A stretch of DNA of 27,289 bases from Sva-07 sp038321235 (GTDB taxonomy: Bacteria > Actinomycetota > Acidimicrobiia > Acidimicrobiales > Ilumatobacteraceae): positions 1 to 27,289 of the forward strand of contig JBBQEU010000036.1 in assembly GCA_038321235.1 (NCBI GenBank), given 5' to 3'. Below, in pieces: positions 12,503-21,100 of this stretch. Made by a program: the position numbers and the translations under genes. The notes under the pieces were generated by a model. The model did no database searches. It was given only the letters and a program-made list of their open reading frames with translations, and was not told where the DNA came from. The stretch's first letter is position 1; every line of letters begins with the position of its first letter.

Positions 12503-15500
12503 TCAGTCCGCTGGCAGTTTCTGCACGCGACGCGCCAATTCAGCGCGGTACGTGATGGCTCGACGGAGCTTGATGTCCTCGTAGCCGCGGACCTGATCGG
12601 GCAGCCAGGCGATCTCGACCGACTCGTCGTAGGTGTCCACATGGAGCCGACGGTTCAGCGAGGTGACCGCGTCGATGAACTCGGGGATCATCGCCCGCTC
12701 GACTCGGCGCACCTTCGCCCACCGGAACGGATCGGCCATCGTGCCGCGCAACCCCTTGCTCGCCCGAAGCGCACGCAGCGCAGGCACGGCGGTGCGTTGC
12801 AGCTTCAGTTTCCGATCGAGACCCAGTGAGCGCAGCATCGGGGGATGGAGGTGATAGGTGACCGTCGTCTCCGGCCCACCGACGGCGGCGTACCCCTCAC
12901 GTCCGGGGTCGTCGAGCAAGAGGCGGGCCACCTCGTACTCGTCCTTGTAGGCCATCAGTTTGTGCAGGTTTCTTGCCACCGCCTCGCTGAAACGCGTCGA
13001 GTCGACACCGATCTCCCGCTCTGCGGCCCGGGCGTGGGCGACGACAGAGCGGAACCGGTCGGCGTACTCGACCGACTGGTAGTCGGTGAGGTCGTCGGCC
13101 AGTCGGTCGATGAGGTCGTCGACCGACTCCGGACCGATGGGGCGGGTGAGCCCGGCGGCGCGCTCGACCGCCTCGGCGTCGAGCGACCAGGCCCGACCCC
13201 AGCGGAACGCAGCGAGGTTGGTGTCGACGGCCACGCCGTTCAACGTGATCGCCTGTTCGACCGCGTCAACCGGCACGGGAACCGCACCGGCCTGGACCGC
13301 AGCGCCGAGCAGCACGATGTTCGCCGTGGTCGTCGAACCGAGGAGGCCCTCGGCCAGGCCGGCAGCGTCGAGGAACCGGTTGTCGCCAGCACGGCTCACT
13401 TGGGCCACCCGCTCGACGAGCACGGCACCGTCGGGAAGTGCGGTGTCGGGGTGCGTGACCATCTGCCCGGTGGGAACCGCCTCGGTCGAGGCGATCACCA
13501 CCGTGCGATCGGAGCGAACCCCGGTCAGGTTCGAGTCACTCGCTCCGACGAGGAGGTCGAATGCCAGGAGGCAGTCGACGCCCGACACGTTTGCGTGGTT
13601 CGACATTGCCGTCTCACCCCGCGTGACGCGCAGATCACTGACCACAGGTCCGGCCTTCTGCGACAGGCCGGTCTGGTCGAGGCCACGCACGTGCAATCCG
13701 GCGAGCATCGCTGCCGTGCCGAGCACCTGGCTGACGGTGACCACGCCGGTGCCACCGATCCCGGTGAGTCGCAGCGTGAAGTCGTCGGCGTCGACGAGCG
13801 GGGCTGCGGGTGCTGCGAGGTCGATTGGTGCCGGGGGGTAGGCCTCGCGGCGCGACGTTGCATGCTTCGGGTCGACGGTCACGGTGGCGAAGGACGGGCA
13901 GTCGCCCCGCAGGCACGAGAAGTCGAAGTTGCAGCTGGTCTGGTGGATCCGGGTCTTGCGCCCGTACGGCGTGTCGACGGGTTGCACCGACAAGCAGTTG
14001 CTCTTGTCGCCGCAGTCACCGCAGCCTTCGCAGACCCGCTCGTTGATCACCACCCGAAAGCCAGGTGTCGCAACCGTGCCGCGGGCACGCCCCCGGCGGT
14101 TCTCCGCCGCGCAAGCCTGGTCGTGGATGTGCACGGTCACGCCCGGTGTGTCGGCGAGGACGCGTTGGGCGTCGTCGAACCGACTGCGGTCCCAGACGTC
14201 GACACTCGCCGGGAACGACCCGTTCGGGTGTCGGTGCGGGTCTTCGCTGGTCACGATCACCCGTGCGACACCCTCGAGCAGCAGCATCGAGGCGACGTCG
14301 GGCACCGACATCTGCCCCTGGGGATCTTGGCCGCCGGTCATCGCGACGGTGCCGTTGTAGAGCAGTTTGTAGGTGATGTCGACACCGGCGGCGACCGCTG
14401 CTCTCACTGCCAGCGAACCCGAGTGGAAGAACGTGCCGTCGCCGAGGTTCTGCACCAGGTGGTTGCGACCGACGAACGGGGCCATGCCGATCCACTGGGC
14501 ACCTTCGCCGCCCATGCAGGTGAGCCCGACGATGTCGCCGACCCGTTCGGGGTCCATCATCGCAACCATCGCATGGCAGCCGATCCCGCCGCCGACGAGC
14601 GTGCCCGGCTCGGCGCGAGTGCTTCGATTGTGCGGACAGCCCGAGCAGTAGAACGGCGCCCGGTTGACGGTCAGTGGGATCCTGGTGCGCTTCGGCCTGA
14701 TCAGCTCGTCGAGCGGCCGTAGACGTGCTTCGAGTCGAGCCGACAGACGGGCGTGCAGTGGGGCGAGCAACGTGTCGACGTCGAGTGTCCCGTGACCTGG
14801 CACGAGCAGTTCACCGTGTTCGTCGCGTCGACCCACGACGCGTGGATGATGGGTGCCGTCGTAGAACGAACCCTTGAGGAGGCCTTCCAGCGTCGGGTTC
14901 TTCTCCTCGATCACGACCACCTCGTCGAGGCCGTCGGCGAACTCGCGAGCCTGTGCCGGATCGAGCGGCACCGGCATCAGCAGCTGGAACAGCCTCACCC
15001 CAGCGTCGCGAAGGTCGTTGTCGGTGACGAGGCCGAGCACCCGCAGCGCTTCGCGAACCTCGTGGAACGTGTGCCCGCACGCAGCGATGCCGATCCAGTC
15101 GTCGACGGTGCGGGTGACCACCCGGTTCAGGCCGTTGTCGACCCCGTAACGACGGGCGAGCGGCCACCGGATCTCCTGGAACTCCTGCTCCATGTCGATC
15201 GTGTGCGGCGTGAGGAGGCGACCGTTCGGCACAGGATGGAAGGGATGGCCTCCGACGTCGATCACGGGCGACGACGCGTGGACTCGATCGGGGTGCACGT
15301 CGACGGTGCCGGTGCCGTCGGCCACCGCGGTGACGAGCTTCAGCCCGGCCCATAATCCGCATGAACGCGAAAGTGCAACAGCGTGACGGCTGAGATCGAG
15401 AGCCTCTTGGACGTCGCCCGGGAACAGGATCGGCATGTGGAGATCGACCATCGTTGCGTCGCTCGACGAGGGGAGCGTGGAGGACTTGGCGGCCGGGTCG

Positions 15501-15970
15501 TCGCCGACCACGGCGACCACGCCACCGTGCATCGACGTTCCGCAGAACACAGCGTGTCGGATCGCGTCGCTGCTGCGGTCGAATCCCGGCCCCTTGCCGT
15601 ACCAGATGCCGATCACCCCGTCGTAGCGGGCGTCGTCGAGCGTCATCGCCAATTGGCTGCCCATCACGGCGGTCGCCGCCAGTTCCTCGTTCACCGCTGG
15701 CTGCACCACGATCGGGAGATCCGGCACCGTCGCCGATGCCCGCCGGAGCTCCTCGGTGAACGTACCGAGCGGCGAGCCCTGGTAGCCGGAAGCAAAGGCT
15801 GCGGTCGTCAGGCCCAATCGACGGTCGAGGCGCAACTGGTCGGCGGCGAGTCGTGCGACCGCTTGCAGCCCTGACAGGAACACGGTCCCGTCCTCGAGCC
15901 GGAACCTGTCCGCCAGCTCATAGACCCGTCGCGACTCGACCGGTCCGGTCTGGCTGCTGTCGATCGTCAC
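12503..15970 (-). CDS. Indolepyruvate:ferredoxin oxidoreductase, single-chain fusion
   Basis: A 1155-residue protein in which the normally separate subunits are joined. Residues about 30-430 are the pyrimidine/TPP-type 2-oxoacid oxidoreductase domain (GYQGSPLGTF, NEELAATAVMGSQ). About 440-620 bind thiamine diphosphate (CSGCPHNRST, GGEGAQWIG, GDGTFFHSG, NGTVAMTGGQ). An iron-sulfur region has C647, C650, C653, C659 and a second set C680, C686, C691. The gamma-type domain follows (LTGIGGTGVVTVSQVLG, about 734-750, and GLSQKAGPVVSDLR), then a C-terminal DUF6537-like region (about 930-1155). It decarboxylates aryl- or branched-chain 2-oxoacids to acyl-CoA, passing electrons to an acceptor. GTG 15970 has GGGAG at 5 nt, so this gene is SD-led, unlike many neighbours. 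Confidence 0.95.
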   Translation of the reverse strand: MTIDSSQTGPVESRRVYELADRFRLEDGTVFLSGLQAVARLAADQLRLDRRLGLTTAAFASGYQGSPLGTFTEELRRASATVPDLPIVVQPAVNEELAATAVMGSQLAMTLDDARYDGVIGIWYGKGPGFDRSSDAIRHAVFCGTSMHGGVVAVVGDDPAAKSSTLPSSSDATMVDLHMPILFPGDVQEALDLSRHAVALSRSCGLWAGLKLVTAVADGTGTVDVHPDRVHASSPVIDVGGHPFHPVPNGRLLTPHTIDMEQEFQEIRWPLARRYGVDNGLNRVVTRTVDDWIGIAACGHTFHEVREALRVLGLVTDNDLRDAGVRLFQLLMPVPLDPAQAREFADGLDEVVVIEEKNPTLEGLLKGSFYDGTHHPRVVGRRDEHGELLVPGHGTLDVDTLLAPLHARLSARLEARLRPLDELIRPKRTRIPLTVNRAPFYCSGCPHNRSTRAEPGTLVGGGIGCHAMVAMMDPERVGDIVGLTCMGGEGAQWIGMAPFVGRNHLVQNLGDGTFFHSGSLAVRAAVAAGVDITYKLLYNGTVAMTGGQDPQGQMSVPDVASMLLLEGVARVIVTSEDPHRHPNGSFPASVDVWDRSRFDDAQRVLADTPGVTVHIHDQACAAENRRGRARGTVATPGFRVVINERVCEGCGDCGDKSNCLSVQPVDTPYGRKTRIHQTSCNFDFSCLRGDCPSFATVTVDPKHATSRREAYPPAPIDLAAPAAPLVDADDFTLRLTGIGGTGVVTVSQVLGTAAMLAGLHVRGLDQTGLSQKAGPVVSDLRVTRGETAMSNHANVSGVDCLLAFDLLVGASDSNLTGVRSDRTVVIASTEAVPTGQMVTHPDTALPDGAVLVERVAQVSRAGDNRFLDAAGLAEGLLGSTTTANIVLLGAAVQAGAVPVPVDAVEQAITLNGVAVDTNLAAFRWGRAWSLDAEAVERAAGLTRPIGPESVDDLIDRLADDLTDYQSVEYADRFRSVVAHARAAEREIGVDSTRFSEAVARNLHKLMAYKDEYEVARLLLDDPGREGYAAVGGPETTVTYHLHPPMLRSLGLDRKLKLQRTAVPALRALRASKGLRGTMADPFRWAKVRRVERAMIPEFIDAVTSLNRRLHVDTYDESVEIAWLPDQVRGYEDIKLRRAITYRAELARRVQKLPAD

Positions 15971-16043
15971 GTCTTCTCCCTTGCTCGGGTGCCCCGCACT
16001 TGTTCTAGTCGACCGTGAACGTGTCGTCGCCGCGCCGAGCGGT

Positions 16044-16118
16044 GAGTTGCGATGAGTTTCCGCGCGGACAGGTCGCGCGGAAACTCATCGCTCGGGCCCG
16101 ATAGCGAGTTGCGATGAG
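16044..16118. repeat. 18-bp-arm inverted repeat with a flanking 13-bp direct repeat
   Basis: GCGATGAGTTTCCGCGCG (16049-16066) and its perfect complement (16074-16091) enclose a 7-nt loop. GAGTTGCGATGAG occurs at 16044-16056, overlapping the left arm, and again at 16106-16118, just past the stop of the regulator gene. No T-run follows, so it is either a Rho-independent-like stem without U tract, an mRNA-stabilising stem, or a dispersed palindromic element. It fills most of the 151-bp gap between the regulator and the oxidoreductase. Confidence 0.75.
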
Positions 16119-16121
16119 GGC

Positions 16122-16958
16122 TCAGACGAGGTGGTGTCGGACGCCGAGACGTTCGGCGGAATCGTCGCCCGGGACGGGGAGTTGCGCAACCACCCGCAGC
16201 GAGGGCCACTCGGCCGGGGTGAGCTGCTGGTACTCGAATGTCAGCTCGCCGGCGGTCGGGTGGCGGAACCGTCGCAGCCGGGTCTCGAACCCCGATACGT
16301 CGTGCTCCGCCCACCAGCGGGAGAACTCCTGGCTCTCGACATCGAGGAGGGCGACGAGTTCGGTCATGGCCGGGTCGTGACGTACGGCGGATGTGGCCGA
16401 GCGGAACTCGGCGAGGGCCTGGCGGGCGTGGATGTCCCAGTCGACGATCAGTTCGCGGGTGGAGGGGTCTGCGAACAGCACCCAGAGCAGGTTGCGGCGT
16501 GGTGGTTCGAGTTCGGTGATGCGCGGGTAGAGACGGGCCTGAGCGGCGTTCCAGCCGACGAACTCCCAGTGCGGCCCGAGCACGTAGGCCGGAGCGGGCA
16601 TCAACGAATCGAGGAGCCGGACGAGCGCGCTCGGTGGCTCGGTCGGAGCGTCGACCGTGGCGGTACCCGGCTCGGTGAGCGAGAGGAGGTGTTCGAGGCC
16701 TGCGTCGTCGAGGCGCAGGGCTCGCCCGATCGCCAACAGTACGTCGTCGGATGCGTTGATGCGGCGTCCCTGTTCCAGCCAGGTGTACCAGGTGAGCGAC
16801 ACGCCGGCGAGCATCGCCACCTCCTCGCGTCGCAGCCCCGGTGTTCGTCGCCCCCGCGCTGACGGCAACCCGACCTGCTCGGGACGCGTCGCCTCGCGTC
16901 GGGCGCGCAGGAACTCGGCGAGCTCCCGTCGGTGATCGGCTGCGGCGGTCGTGGGCAT
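16122..16958 (-). CDS. XRE-family regulator with MmyB-like ligand-binding domain
   Basis: A 278-residue DNA-binding protein. The N-terminal helix-turn-helix carries the subfamily hallmark RTPGLRREEVAMLAGVSLTWY (38-58) followed by LEQGRRINAS (61-70). Residues about 105-270 match the MmyB-like regulator domain (APAYVLGPHWEFVGWNAAQARL, then FADPSTRELIVDW and a FEYQQLTPAEWPSLRVV end), which in related structures holds a fatty-acid-like ligand. It could sense lipid or another hydrophobic molecule, but its targets are unknown. ATG 16958 is chosen because the HTH region is then at the usual distance and GACTGT lies 6 nt upstream. It is divergent from the M20 peptidase gene (104 bp), which is a candidate target. 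Confidence 0.9.
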   Translation of the reverse strand: MPTTAAADHRRELAEFLRARREATRPEQVGLPSARGRRTPGLRREEVAMLAGVSLTWYTWLEQGRRINASDDVLLAIGRALRLDDAGLEHLLSLTEPGTATVDAPTEPPSALVRLLDSLMPAPAYVLGPHWEFVGWNAAQARLYPRITELEPPRRNLLWVLFADPSTRELIVDWDIHARQALAEFRSATSAVRHDPAMTELVALLDVESQEFSRWWAEHDVSGFETRLRRFRHPTAGELTFEYQQLTPAEWPSLRVVAQLPVPGDDSAERLGVRHHLV

Positions 16959-16964
16959 CGGACC

Positions 16965-16970
16965 ACAGTC
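16965..16970 (-). promoter_or_regulatory. Possible -10 box GACTGT of the regulator gene
   Basis: NANNNT hexamer 6 nt upstream of ATG 16958 on the minus strand; weaker than TANNNT sites. Confidence 0.3.
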
Positions 16971-17049
16971 AAGCAAGAAACGCTGTGAGCGGTGAAGGCG
17001 GTCTGTGCGTGCATCGCCCACATCTCGGCGGGCGGGAGTCGGGGAGAGA

Positions 17050-17055
17050 TACCGT
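17050..17055 (+). promoter_or_regulatory. -10 box TACCGT of the M20 peptidase gene
   Basis: TANNNT hexamer 7 nt upstream of GTG 17063; the same hexamer precedes pgl at 26345. Confidence 0.5.
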
Positions 17056-17062
17056 GGGGTGG

Positions 17063-18163
17063 GTGACCATCACCACCGATGCCGCCCTCTCTGCCGATGT
17101 GATGCTCGACGATCTCCGAACGCTCGTCGAGATCGAGTCACCGTCGCTCGACCTCGATGCGCTGCAGACCTCGGCTGAAGCCCTCGCTGCGATGATCGAG
17201 CGACTCCTCGGTCGGCCGGCGACGCTGATCGCCAGCCCGGCCGGCCCGCACGTCCACTGGTCCGGGGGAGGAGACCCGAAGGTCCTGCTGCTCGGCCATC
17301 ACGACACGGTGTTCCCGATCGGTGCGCTCGCAGCCCGTCCGTTCACCATTGCCGACGGACACGTCACCGGGCCCGGGGTCTTCGACATGCTTGCCGGCAT
17401 CGTGCAGGCGCTCCACGGTCTGGCGACGCTCGACGACGTGTCGGGTGTGGAACTGCTGTTCAGCGCCGACGAGGAAGTCGGTTCAGCTGCCTCCCGCGAA
17501 CTGATCGAGGAACGGGCCAGCGCCTGCGGTGCCGTACTCGTGCTCGAACCGTCGGCCGACGGCGGCGCGTTGAAGACCGGGCGCAAGGGATGCGGCACGT
17601 TCGACGTCGTCATCCACGGTCGTGCATCGCACGCCGGGCTGGAACCGGAAAAGGGTGTCAACGCGCTCGTGGAGGTTGCCCATCAGGTCTTGGCGATCAA
17701 CCAATTCGGGCGCCCCGAGGTCGGCACGACCGTGACTCCGACGGTCGCGAACGTCGGCACGGCCGACAATGTGGTCCCCGCTCGCGGCCACATCAAGGTC
17801 GACGTGCGCGTCGAGTCAGCCGACGAGAAGGACCGCGTCGAGGCGGCGATGGCAGCATTGTGTCCTGTCGACAGCGCCTCGACGATCGAGGTGTCAGGCG
17901 CGATCAATCGTCCGCCGATGCCCGAATCGGCATCGGCCACCCTCATGCCGTTCGCCGACGCGGTCTCACCCGGCATCGAGGGCTACGCGGTGGGTGGCGG
18001 CAGCGACGGCAACTTCACTGCCGCGATCGGGGTTCCCACACTCGACGGCCTCGGCGCCGTCGGTGGCGGGGCCCACGCTGACCATGAGTTCGTGGTGGTC
18101 GCCACGATGCCCGATCGCGCCCTCCTCATCGCCGGAATCGTCGAACGTCTCCTTCGCGCTTGA
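17063..18163 (+). CDS. M20 family metallopeptidase, carboxypeptidase G2-like
   Basis: A 366-residue cytosolic di-zinc hydrolase. All M20 active-site blocks are present: GHHDTVFP (His and Asp near residues 79-81), GPGVFDMLAG (bridging Asp near 108), DEEVGS (catalytic and metal-binding Glu near 137-138), LEPS (metal Glu near 162), the dimer-domain GRASHAG His and the final HADHEF. The order and the DEExGS form fit glutamate carboxypeptidase/CPG2-like enzymes, which cut a C-terminal amino acid from an amide or peptide; the substrate is not predictable. There is no signal peptide. GTG 17063 is chosen for TACCGT 7 nt upstream; GTG 17054 with GGAGAG upstream is an alternative adding three residues. 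Convergent with argG across a hairpin-rich gap. Confidence 0.93.
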   Translation: MTITTDAALSADVMLDDLRTLVEIESPSLDLDALQTSAEALAAMIERLLGRPATLIASPAGPHVHWSGGGDPKVLLLGHHDTVFPIGALAARPFTIADGHVTGPGVFDMLAGIVQALHGLATLDDVSGVELLFSADEEVGSAASRELIEERASACGAVLVLEPSADGGALKTGRKGCGTFDVVIHGRASHAGLEPEKGVNALVEVAHQVLAINQFGRPEVGTTVTPTVANVGTADNVVPARGHIKVDVRVESADEKDRVEAAMAALCPVDSASTIEVSGAINRPPMPESASATLMPFADAVSPGIEGYAVGGGSDGNFTAAIGVPTLDGLGAVGGGAHADHEFVVVATMPDRALLIAGIVERLLRA

Positions 18164-18166
18164 TCT

Positions 18167-18217
18167 CGTCTGTGTGAGCGCAGACGCACGAATTGGATGT
18201 CGTCGCTCACACAGACG
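18167..18217. terminator. Strong hairpin between convergent M20 peptidase and argG genes
   Basis: CGTCTGTGTGAGCG (18167-18180) pairs perfectly with CGCTCACACAGACG (18204-18217), 14-bp arms around a 23-nt loop, starting 4 nt after the peptidase stop. It lacks a T-run. The position between convergent genes suits a bidirectional terminator or an mRNA 3' end stem. Confidence 0.55.
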
Positions 18218-18271
18218 TCGAGGCCGATCTCAGTGTGAGCGCAGACGTACGACTTCGATGTTGTCGCTCAC
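18172..18271. repeat. Two 39-bp direct repeats, each a hairpin
   Basis: The 39-bp units 18172-18210 and 18233-18271 differ at 4 positions and lie 61 bp apart. Each begins GTGTGAGCGCAGACG and ends GTCGCTCAC, so each folds on itself. The second unit runs into the stop codon of argG (TGA at 18270-18268). They fill nearly the whole gap. Confidence 0.85.
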
Positions 18272-19656
18272 GCAGGGCCCTCGGGGTCGGAGGGTGGTGA
18301 GGCCGAGCGGTCCAGCGCTGGCGTGATGTCGCCGGAGCCCAGCGAGCCGACCTTGCGGTACACGTCGAGTTTGTTGCGGGTGTCGACGATGTCGAGGTTG
18401 CGCATCGTGAGCTGTCCGATCCGATCGAGCGGGCCGAACGCAGCATCTTCCACCCGTTCCATCGACAGGCGATCCGGCTCGTAGGTGAGGTTCTCACTGA
18501 CAGTATTCAGGATCGAATAGTCGTCGCCGCGGCGCAGCCGCAAGGTGACCTCACCGGTGACGGCGGAGCCAACCCAGCGCATCAGCGGCTCGCTCAGCAT
18601 CAGGCTCTGCGGGTCGAACCACCGCCCTTCGTAGAGCAGGCGACCGACGCGGCGACCCATCGTGCGGTAGTTCTCGATCGTGTTCTCGTTGTGGATGCCG
18701 GTGACGAGACGCTCGTAGCAGATGTGCAACAGCGCCAGCGCAGGCCCCTCGTAGATGCCGCGGCTCTTGGCCTCGATGATCCGGTTCTCGATCTGATCGC
18801 TCATCCCCAGTCCGTGGCGACCGCCGATGGCGTTGGCGGCCATCACCAGGTCGACTCGCGAGTCGAAGGTTTCGCCGTTGATGGCGACCGGCCAGCCCTC
18901 CTCGAAGCGCACCGACACGTCCTCGGTGGCGATCTCGACGTTCGGGTCCCAGTGGGCGACGCCCATGATCGGGGTCACGATCTCCATGCTCGTCGCCAGT
19001 TCCTCGAGCGACTTCGCCTCGTGGGTGGCGCCCCAGATGTTGGCGTCGGTGGAGTACGCCTTCTCGACAGAGTCGCGGTACGGCAGGTTGCGTTCGGTGA
19101 GGAACTCGCTCATGCCCTGACGTCCGCCGAGTTCGTCGACGAACGTCGGGTCGAGCCACGGCTTGTAGATGCGCAGGTTCGGGTTCACGAGCAGTCCGTA
19201 GCGGTAGAAGCGCTCGATGTCGTTGCCCTTGTACGTGGAGCCGTCGCCCCACACGTCGACGCCGTCGTCGGCCATTGCCCGCACCAGCAGCGTGCCGGTG
19301 ACGGCTCGGCCGAGCGGCGTGGTGTTGAAGTAGGTCTTGCCGGCGGTGGTGATGTGGAACGCGCCGCACTGCAGGGCGATCAGGCCCTCGCGAACCAGCT
19401 CGTCGCGGCAGTCGACGAGCCGCGCCTCCTCGGCGCCGTACACCTTGGCTCGCTCGGGAACGGTGTCGAGTTCGGGCTCGTCGTACTGGCCGAGGTCGGC
19501 GGTGTAGGTGTACGGGATCGCGCCGCGGTCGCGCATCCACGCCACGGCCGCCGATGTGTCGAGGCCACCGGAGAACGCGATGCCGACGCGCTCGCCGACC
19601 GGCAACGACATCAGGACTTTGGCGTTGGAGGCGGTGTTCGGTGCGGGGTCCGGCAT
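18268..19656 (-). CDS. argG: Argininosuccinate synthase
   Basis: A 462-residue enzyme of the long ArgG type (E. coli-like, about 450 residues). It joins citrulline and aspartate with ATP in arginine synthesis. Visible are the PP-loop AFSGGLDTSAAVAWM (27-41), YTADLGQYDEPEL, CGAFHI, FNTTPLGRAVTGTLL, DGSTYKGNDIERFYRYG and a NAIGGRHGLGMSDQIENRIIEAKSRG-type substrate region spread over the middle. No other arg genes are in the window. ATG 19656 has TAGCGT 8 nt upstream; the open frame continues far upstream but is antisense to other genes and unlike the family. The last coding bases are followed by a stop that lies inside the 39-bp repeat. Confidence 0.97.
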   Translation of the reverse strand: MPDPAPNTASNAKVLMSLPVGERVGIAFSGGLDTSAAVAWMRDRGAIPYTYTADLGQYDEPELDTVPERAKVYGAEEARLVDCRDELVREGLIALQCGAFHITTAGKTYFNTTPLGRAVTGTLLVRAMADDGVDVWGDGSTYKGNDIERFYRYGLLVNPNLRIYKPWLDPTFVDELGGRQGMSEFLTERNLPYRDSVEKAYSTDANIWGATHEAKSLEELATSMEIVTPIMGVAHWDPNVEIATEDVSVRFEEGWPVAINGETFDSRVDLVMAANAIGGRHGLGMSDQIENRIIEAKSRGIYEGPALALLHICYERLVTGIHNENTIENYRTMGRRVGRLLYEGRWFDPQSLMLSEPLMRWVGSAVTGEVTLRLRRGDDYSILNTVSENLTYEPDRLSMERVEDAAFGPLDRIGQLTMRNLDIVDTRNKLDVYRKVGSLGSGDITPALDRSASPPSDPEGPA

Positions 19657-19664
19657 GGCCGACG

Positions 19665-19670
19665 ACGCTA
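19665..19670 (-). promoter_or_regulatory. -10 box TAGCGT of argG
   Basis: TANNNT hexamer 8 nt upstream of ATG 19656. Its first three bases are the TAG stop codon of the membrane protein gene upstream. Confidence 0.5.
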
Positions 19671-20189
19671 CCCGGCGTCGTCGGTTCTCGGTGCCCGGTA
19701 GGTGCCGGAGAACGACGCCAACGACACGAGCAGCACCGCGCCGGCGATCGCGAACTCGATCACGGCCAGCCCGGTCGAACGTGAGAGATCGGGAACGGCG
19801 ATCGCCACCAGTGCGGCGGCTCCCACCAGCCCGATCAGCGGCATCCGGCGCACGTTGTAGCTGGCGAGGATCCCGAAAATTGCGGTCACGATGAACGGGA
19901 CGAGCCGGACGACGATGGGGAGCGGACCGGATCGTGGGCCGAGCCACCACGTGGCGATGCCGAGTTCCTCGCTGGCTTTCCAGACAGCGAGGTAGGCGAC
20001 GAACACGCCGACCCAGGTGGTCACGACCATGGCCCGCCATGGCGTCGTCAGCTGACCTCGCCGCCAGCGGTGCAACGCCGTCGGGCCAGGTGAGGCGCGA
20101 TGCGTGGTCGGGCGGCCCCACGCTGCTCGGAGGCCGGGGGAGCCCGGCGGCGGCAGTGAACCGCCCGGGGGAGTACTGGTGTCCGGCAC
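19668..20189 (-). CDS. Small multi-pass membrane protein of unknown function
   Basis: A 173-residue protein with a Pro/Gly-rich, basic N-terminal 50 residues and four predicted membrane helices (about 53-70, 89-106, 114-130, 138-158), ending in a short charged tail. I do not recognise the family. GTG 20189 is supported by TAGTGT 8 nt upstream; GTG 20201 and an internal ATG at 20033 are alternatives. Its TAG stop is part of the -10 hexamer of argG, so the two are adjacent but probably separately started. It is divergent from the glycosyltransferase gene (98 bp between start codons). Confidence 0.65.
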   Translation of the reverse strand: MPDTSTPPGGSLPPPGSPGLRAAWGRPTTHRASPGPTALHRWRRGQLTTPWRAMVVTTWVGVFVAYLAVWKASEELGIATWWLGPRSGPLPIVVRLVPFIVTAIFGILASYNVRRMPLIGLVGAAALVAIAVPDLSRSTGLAVIEFAIAGAVLLVSLASFSGTYRAPRTDDAG

Positions 20190-20197
20190 GGTCCCGA

Positions 20198-20203
20198 ACA
20201 CTA
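20198..20203 (-). promoter_or_regulatory. -10 box TAGTGT of the membrane protein gene
   Basis: TANNNT hexamer 8 nt upstream of GTG 20189 on the minus strand. Confidence 0.45.
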
Positions 20204-20274
20204 CGGCCGGCGGTGCATCGATGCGACGCGGCGCCGGCGCGGGTTCGTGCAGGGTGGCGTGCGGACTCGCCAGC

Positions 20275-20280
20275 TACCCT
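20275..20280 (+). promoter_or_regulatory. -10 box TACCCT of the glycosyltransferase gene
   Basis: TANNNT hexamer 7 nt upstream of ATG 20288. The same hexamer serves rarD at 26299-26304. No SD sequence precedes the ATG. Confidence 0.5.
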
Positions 20281-20287
20281 CGCGGCG

Positions 20288-21058
20288 ATGTCCTTCGTCG
20301 ACACCACGCTCGGTGACCCCTTCGAGAAGCTGTCGATCTTCTATCCGATGTGGAATGAAGAGGAATACATCGAGCGAGCGCTCACCGCCGGTCGCCGGGC
20401 GTGCGAGCAATTGGTGCGCACCGGCGACATCGGCGACTACGAGCTGATCGTCGTCGACGATGCCTCCACCGACCGCACCGCGGCGATCGCCGATGAGCTG
20501 GCGGCGGCCGACCCGCGAGTGAAGGTGGTGCACCACGCCCGCAATCGCAAGCTCGGGGGAGCGATCAAGACAGGGTTCGCCACCGCCACCGGCGACGTGA
20601 TCCTCTACACCGATGCCGACCTCCCCTTCGACATGGCCGAGTTGCCGCGGGCGGTGCGTCTCTTGCGCGAATACGACGCCGACATCGTCAGCGCCTACCG
20701 CTTCGATCGAACCGGCGAGGGCTATCTGCGATCGGTCTACACCTTTGTCTACAACCTGCTGATCCGCACGCTGTTCGACGTCAAGGCGCGCGACATCAAC
20801 TTCGCGTTCAAGCTGTGCCGGGCACGCGTGTTCGACCATGTCGAACTGCGCAGCGAAGGCTCGTTCATCGATGCTGAGTTGGTGATCCGAGCGACGCGCC
20901 TCGGCTACGAGATGCTGCAGTTCGGCGTCGACTACTTCCCCCGCACCCGTGGTGTGTCGACGCTCAGTTCCCCCTCGGTGATCACCACGATCCTGCGCGA
21001 GATGTGGGAACTGCGCGGCGATCTGGAGGACATCGAGCCGGTGGTCAACCGGCGCTGA
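20288..21058 (+). CDS. Glycosyltransferase family 2, DPM1/DPG synthase-like
   Basis: A 256-residue GT-A fold enzyme without membrane helices. Motifs: FYPMWNEEEYIERAL (18-32), IVVDDASTDRT (54-64), ARNRKLGGAIKTGF (84-97, the N-x-G-x-G-GA-x-x-G region), ILYTDADLPFD with the DxD metal motif at 109-111, and RDINFAFKLCRARVF. These place it with polyprenyl-phosphate mannose or glucose synthases. Such enzymes load a sugar on a lipid carrier for later transfer outside the membrane. The sugar is not decidable. The next gene encodes an exported protein with a Thr/Pro-rich tail of the sort that actinobacterial O-mannosylation modifies, which makes a mannose role attractive but unproved. Start ATG 20288 is leaderless by its TACCCT. 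Confidence 0.9.
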   Translation: MSFVDTTLGDPFEKLSIFYPMWNEEEYIERALTAGRRACEQLVRTGDIGDYELIVVDDASTDRTAAIADELAAADPRVKVVHHARNRKLGGAIKTGFATATGDVILYTDADLPFDMAELPRAVRLLREYDADIVSAYRFDRTGEGYLRSVYTFVYNLLIRTLFDVKARDINFAFKLCRARVFDHVELRSEGSFIDAELVIRATRLGYEMLQFGVDYFPRTRGVSTLSSPSVITTILREMWELRGDLEDIEPVVNRR

Positions 21059-21100
21059 ACACCGTCGCGGACCCGCGGCCGCCGGCCGGATCCGTATTGG

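Noticed and set aside
12845..14722. Open frame of 625 codons on the plus strand opposite the indolepyruvate oxidoreductase
   Set aside because: Antisense to well-conserved thiamine and iron-sulfur motifs; the product has no domains and a shadow-like composition.
16841..17062. N-terminal extension of the M20 peptidase across the regulator promoter
   Set aside because: It would overlap the divergent regulator gene; TACCGT with GTG 17063 gives a normal M20 N-terminus.
19657..20307. Upstream extension of the argG frame
   Set aside because: The product is Arg-rich and antisense or out of frame to the membrane protein gene; the family start is at ATG 19656.
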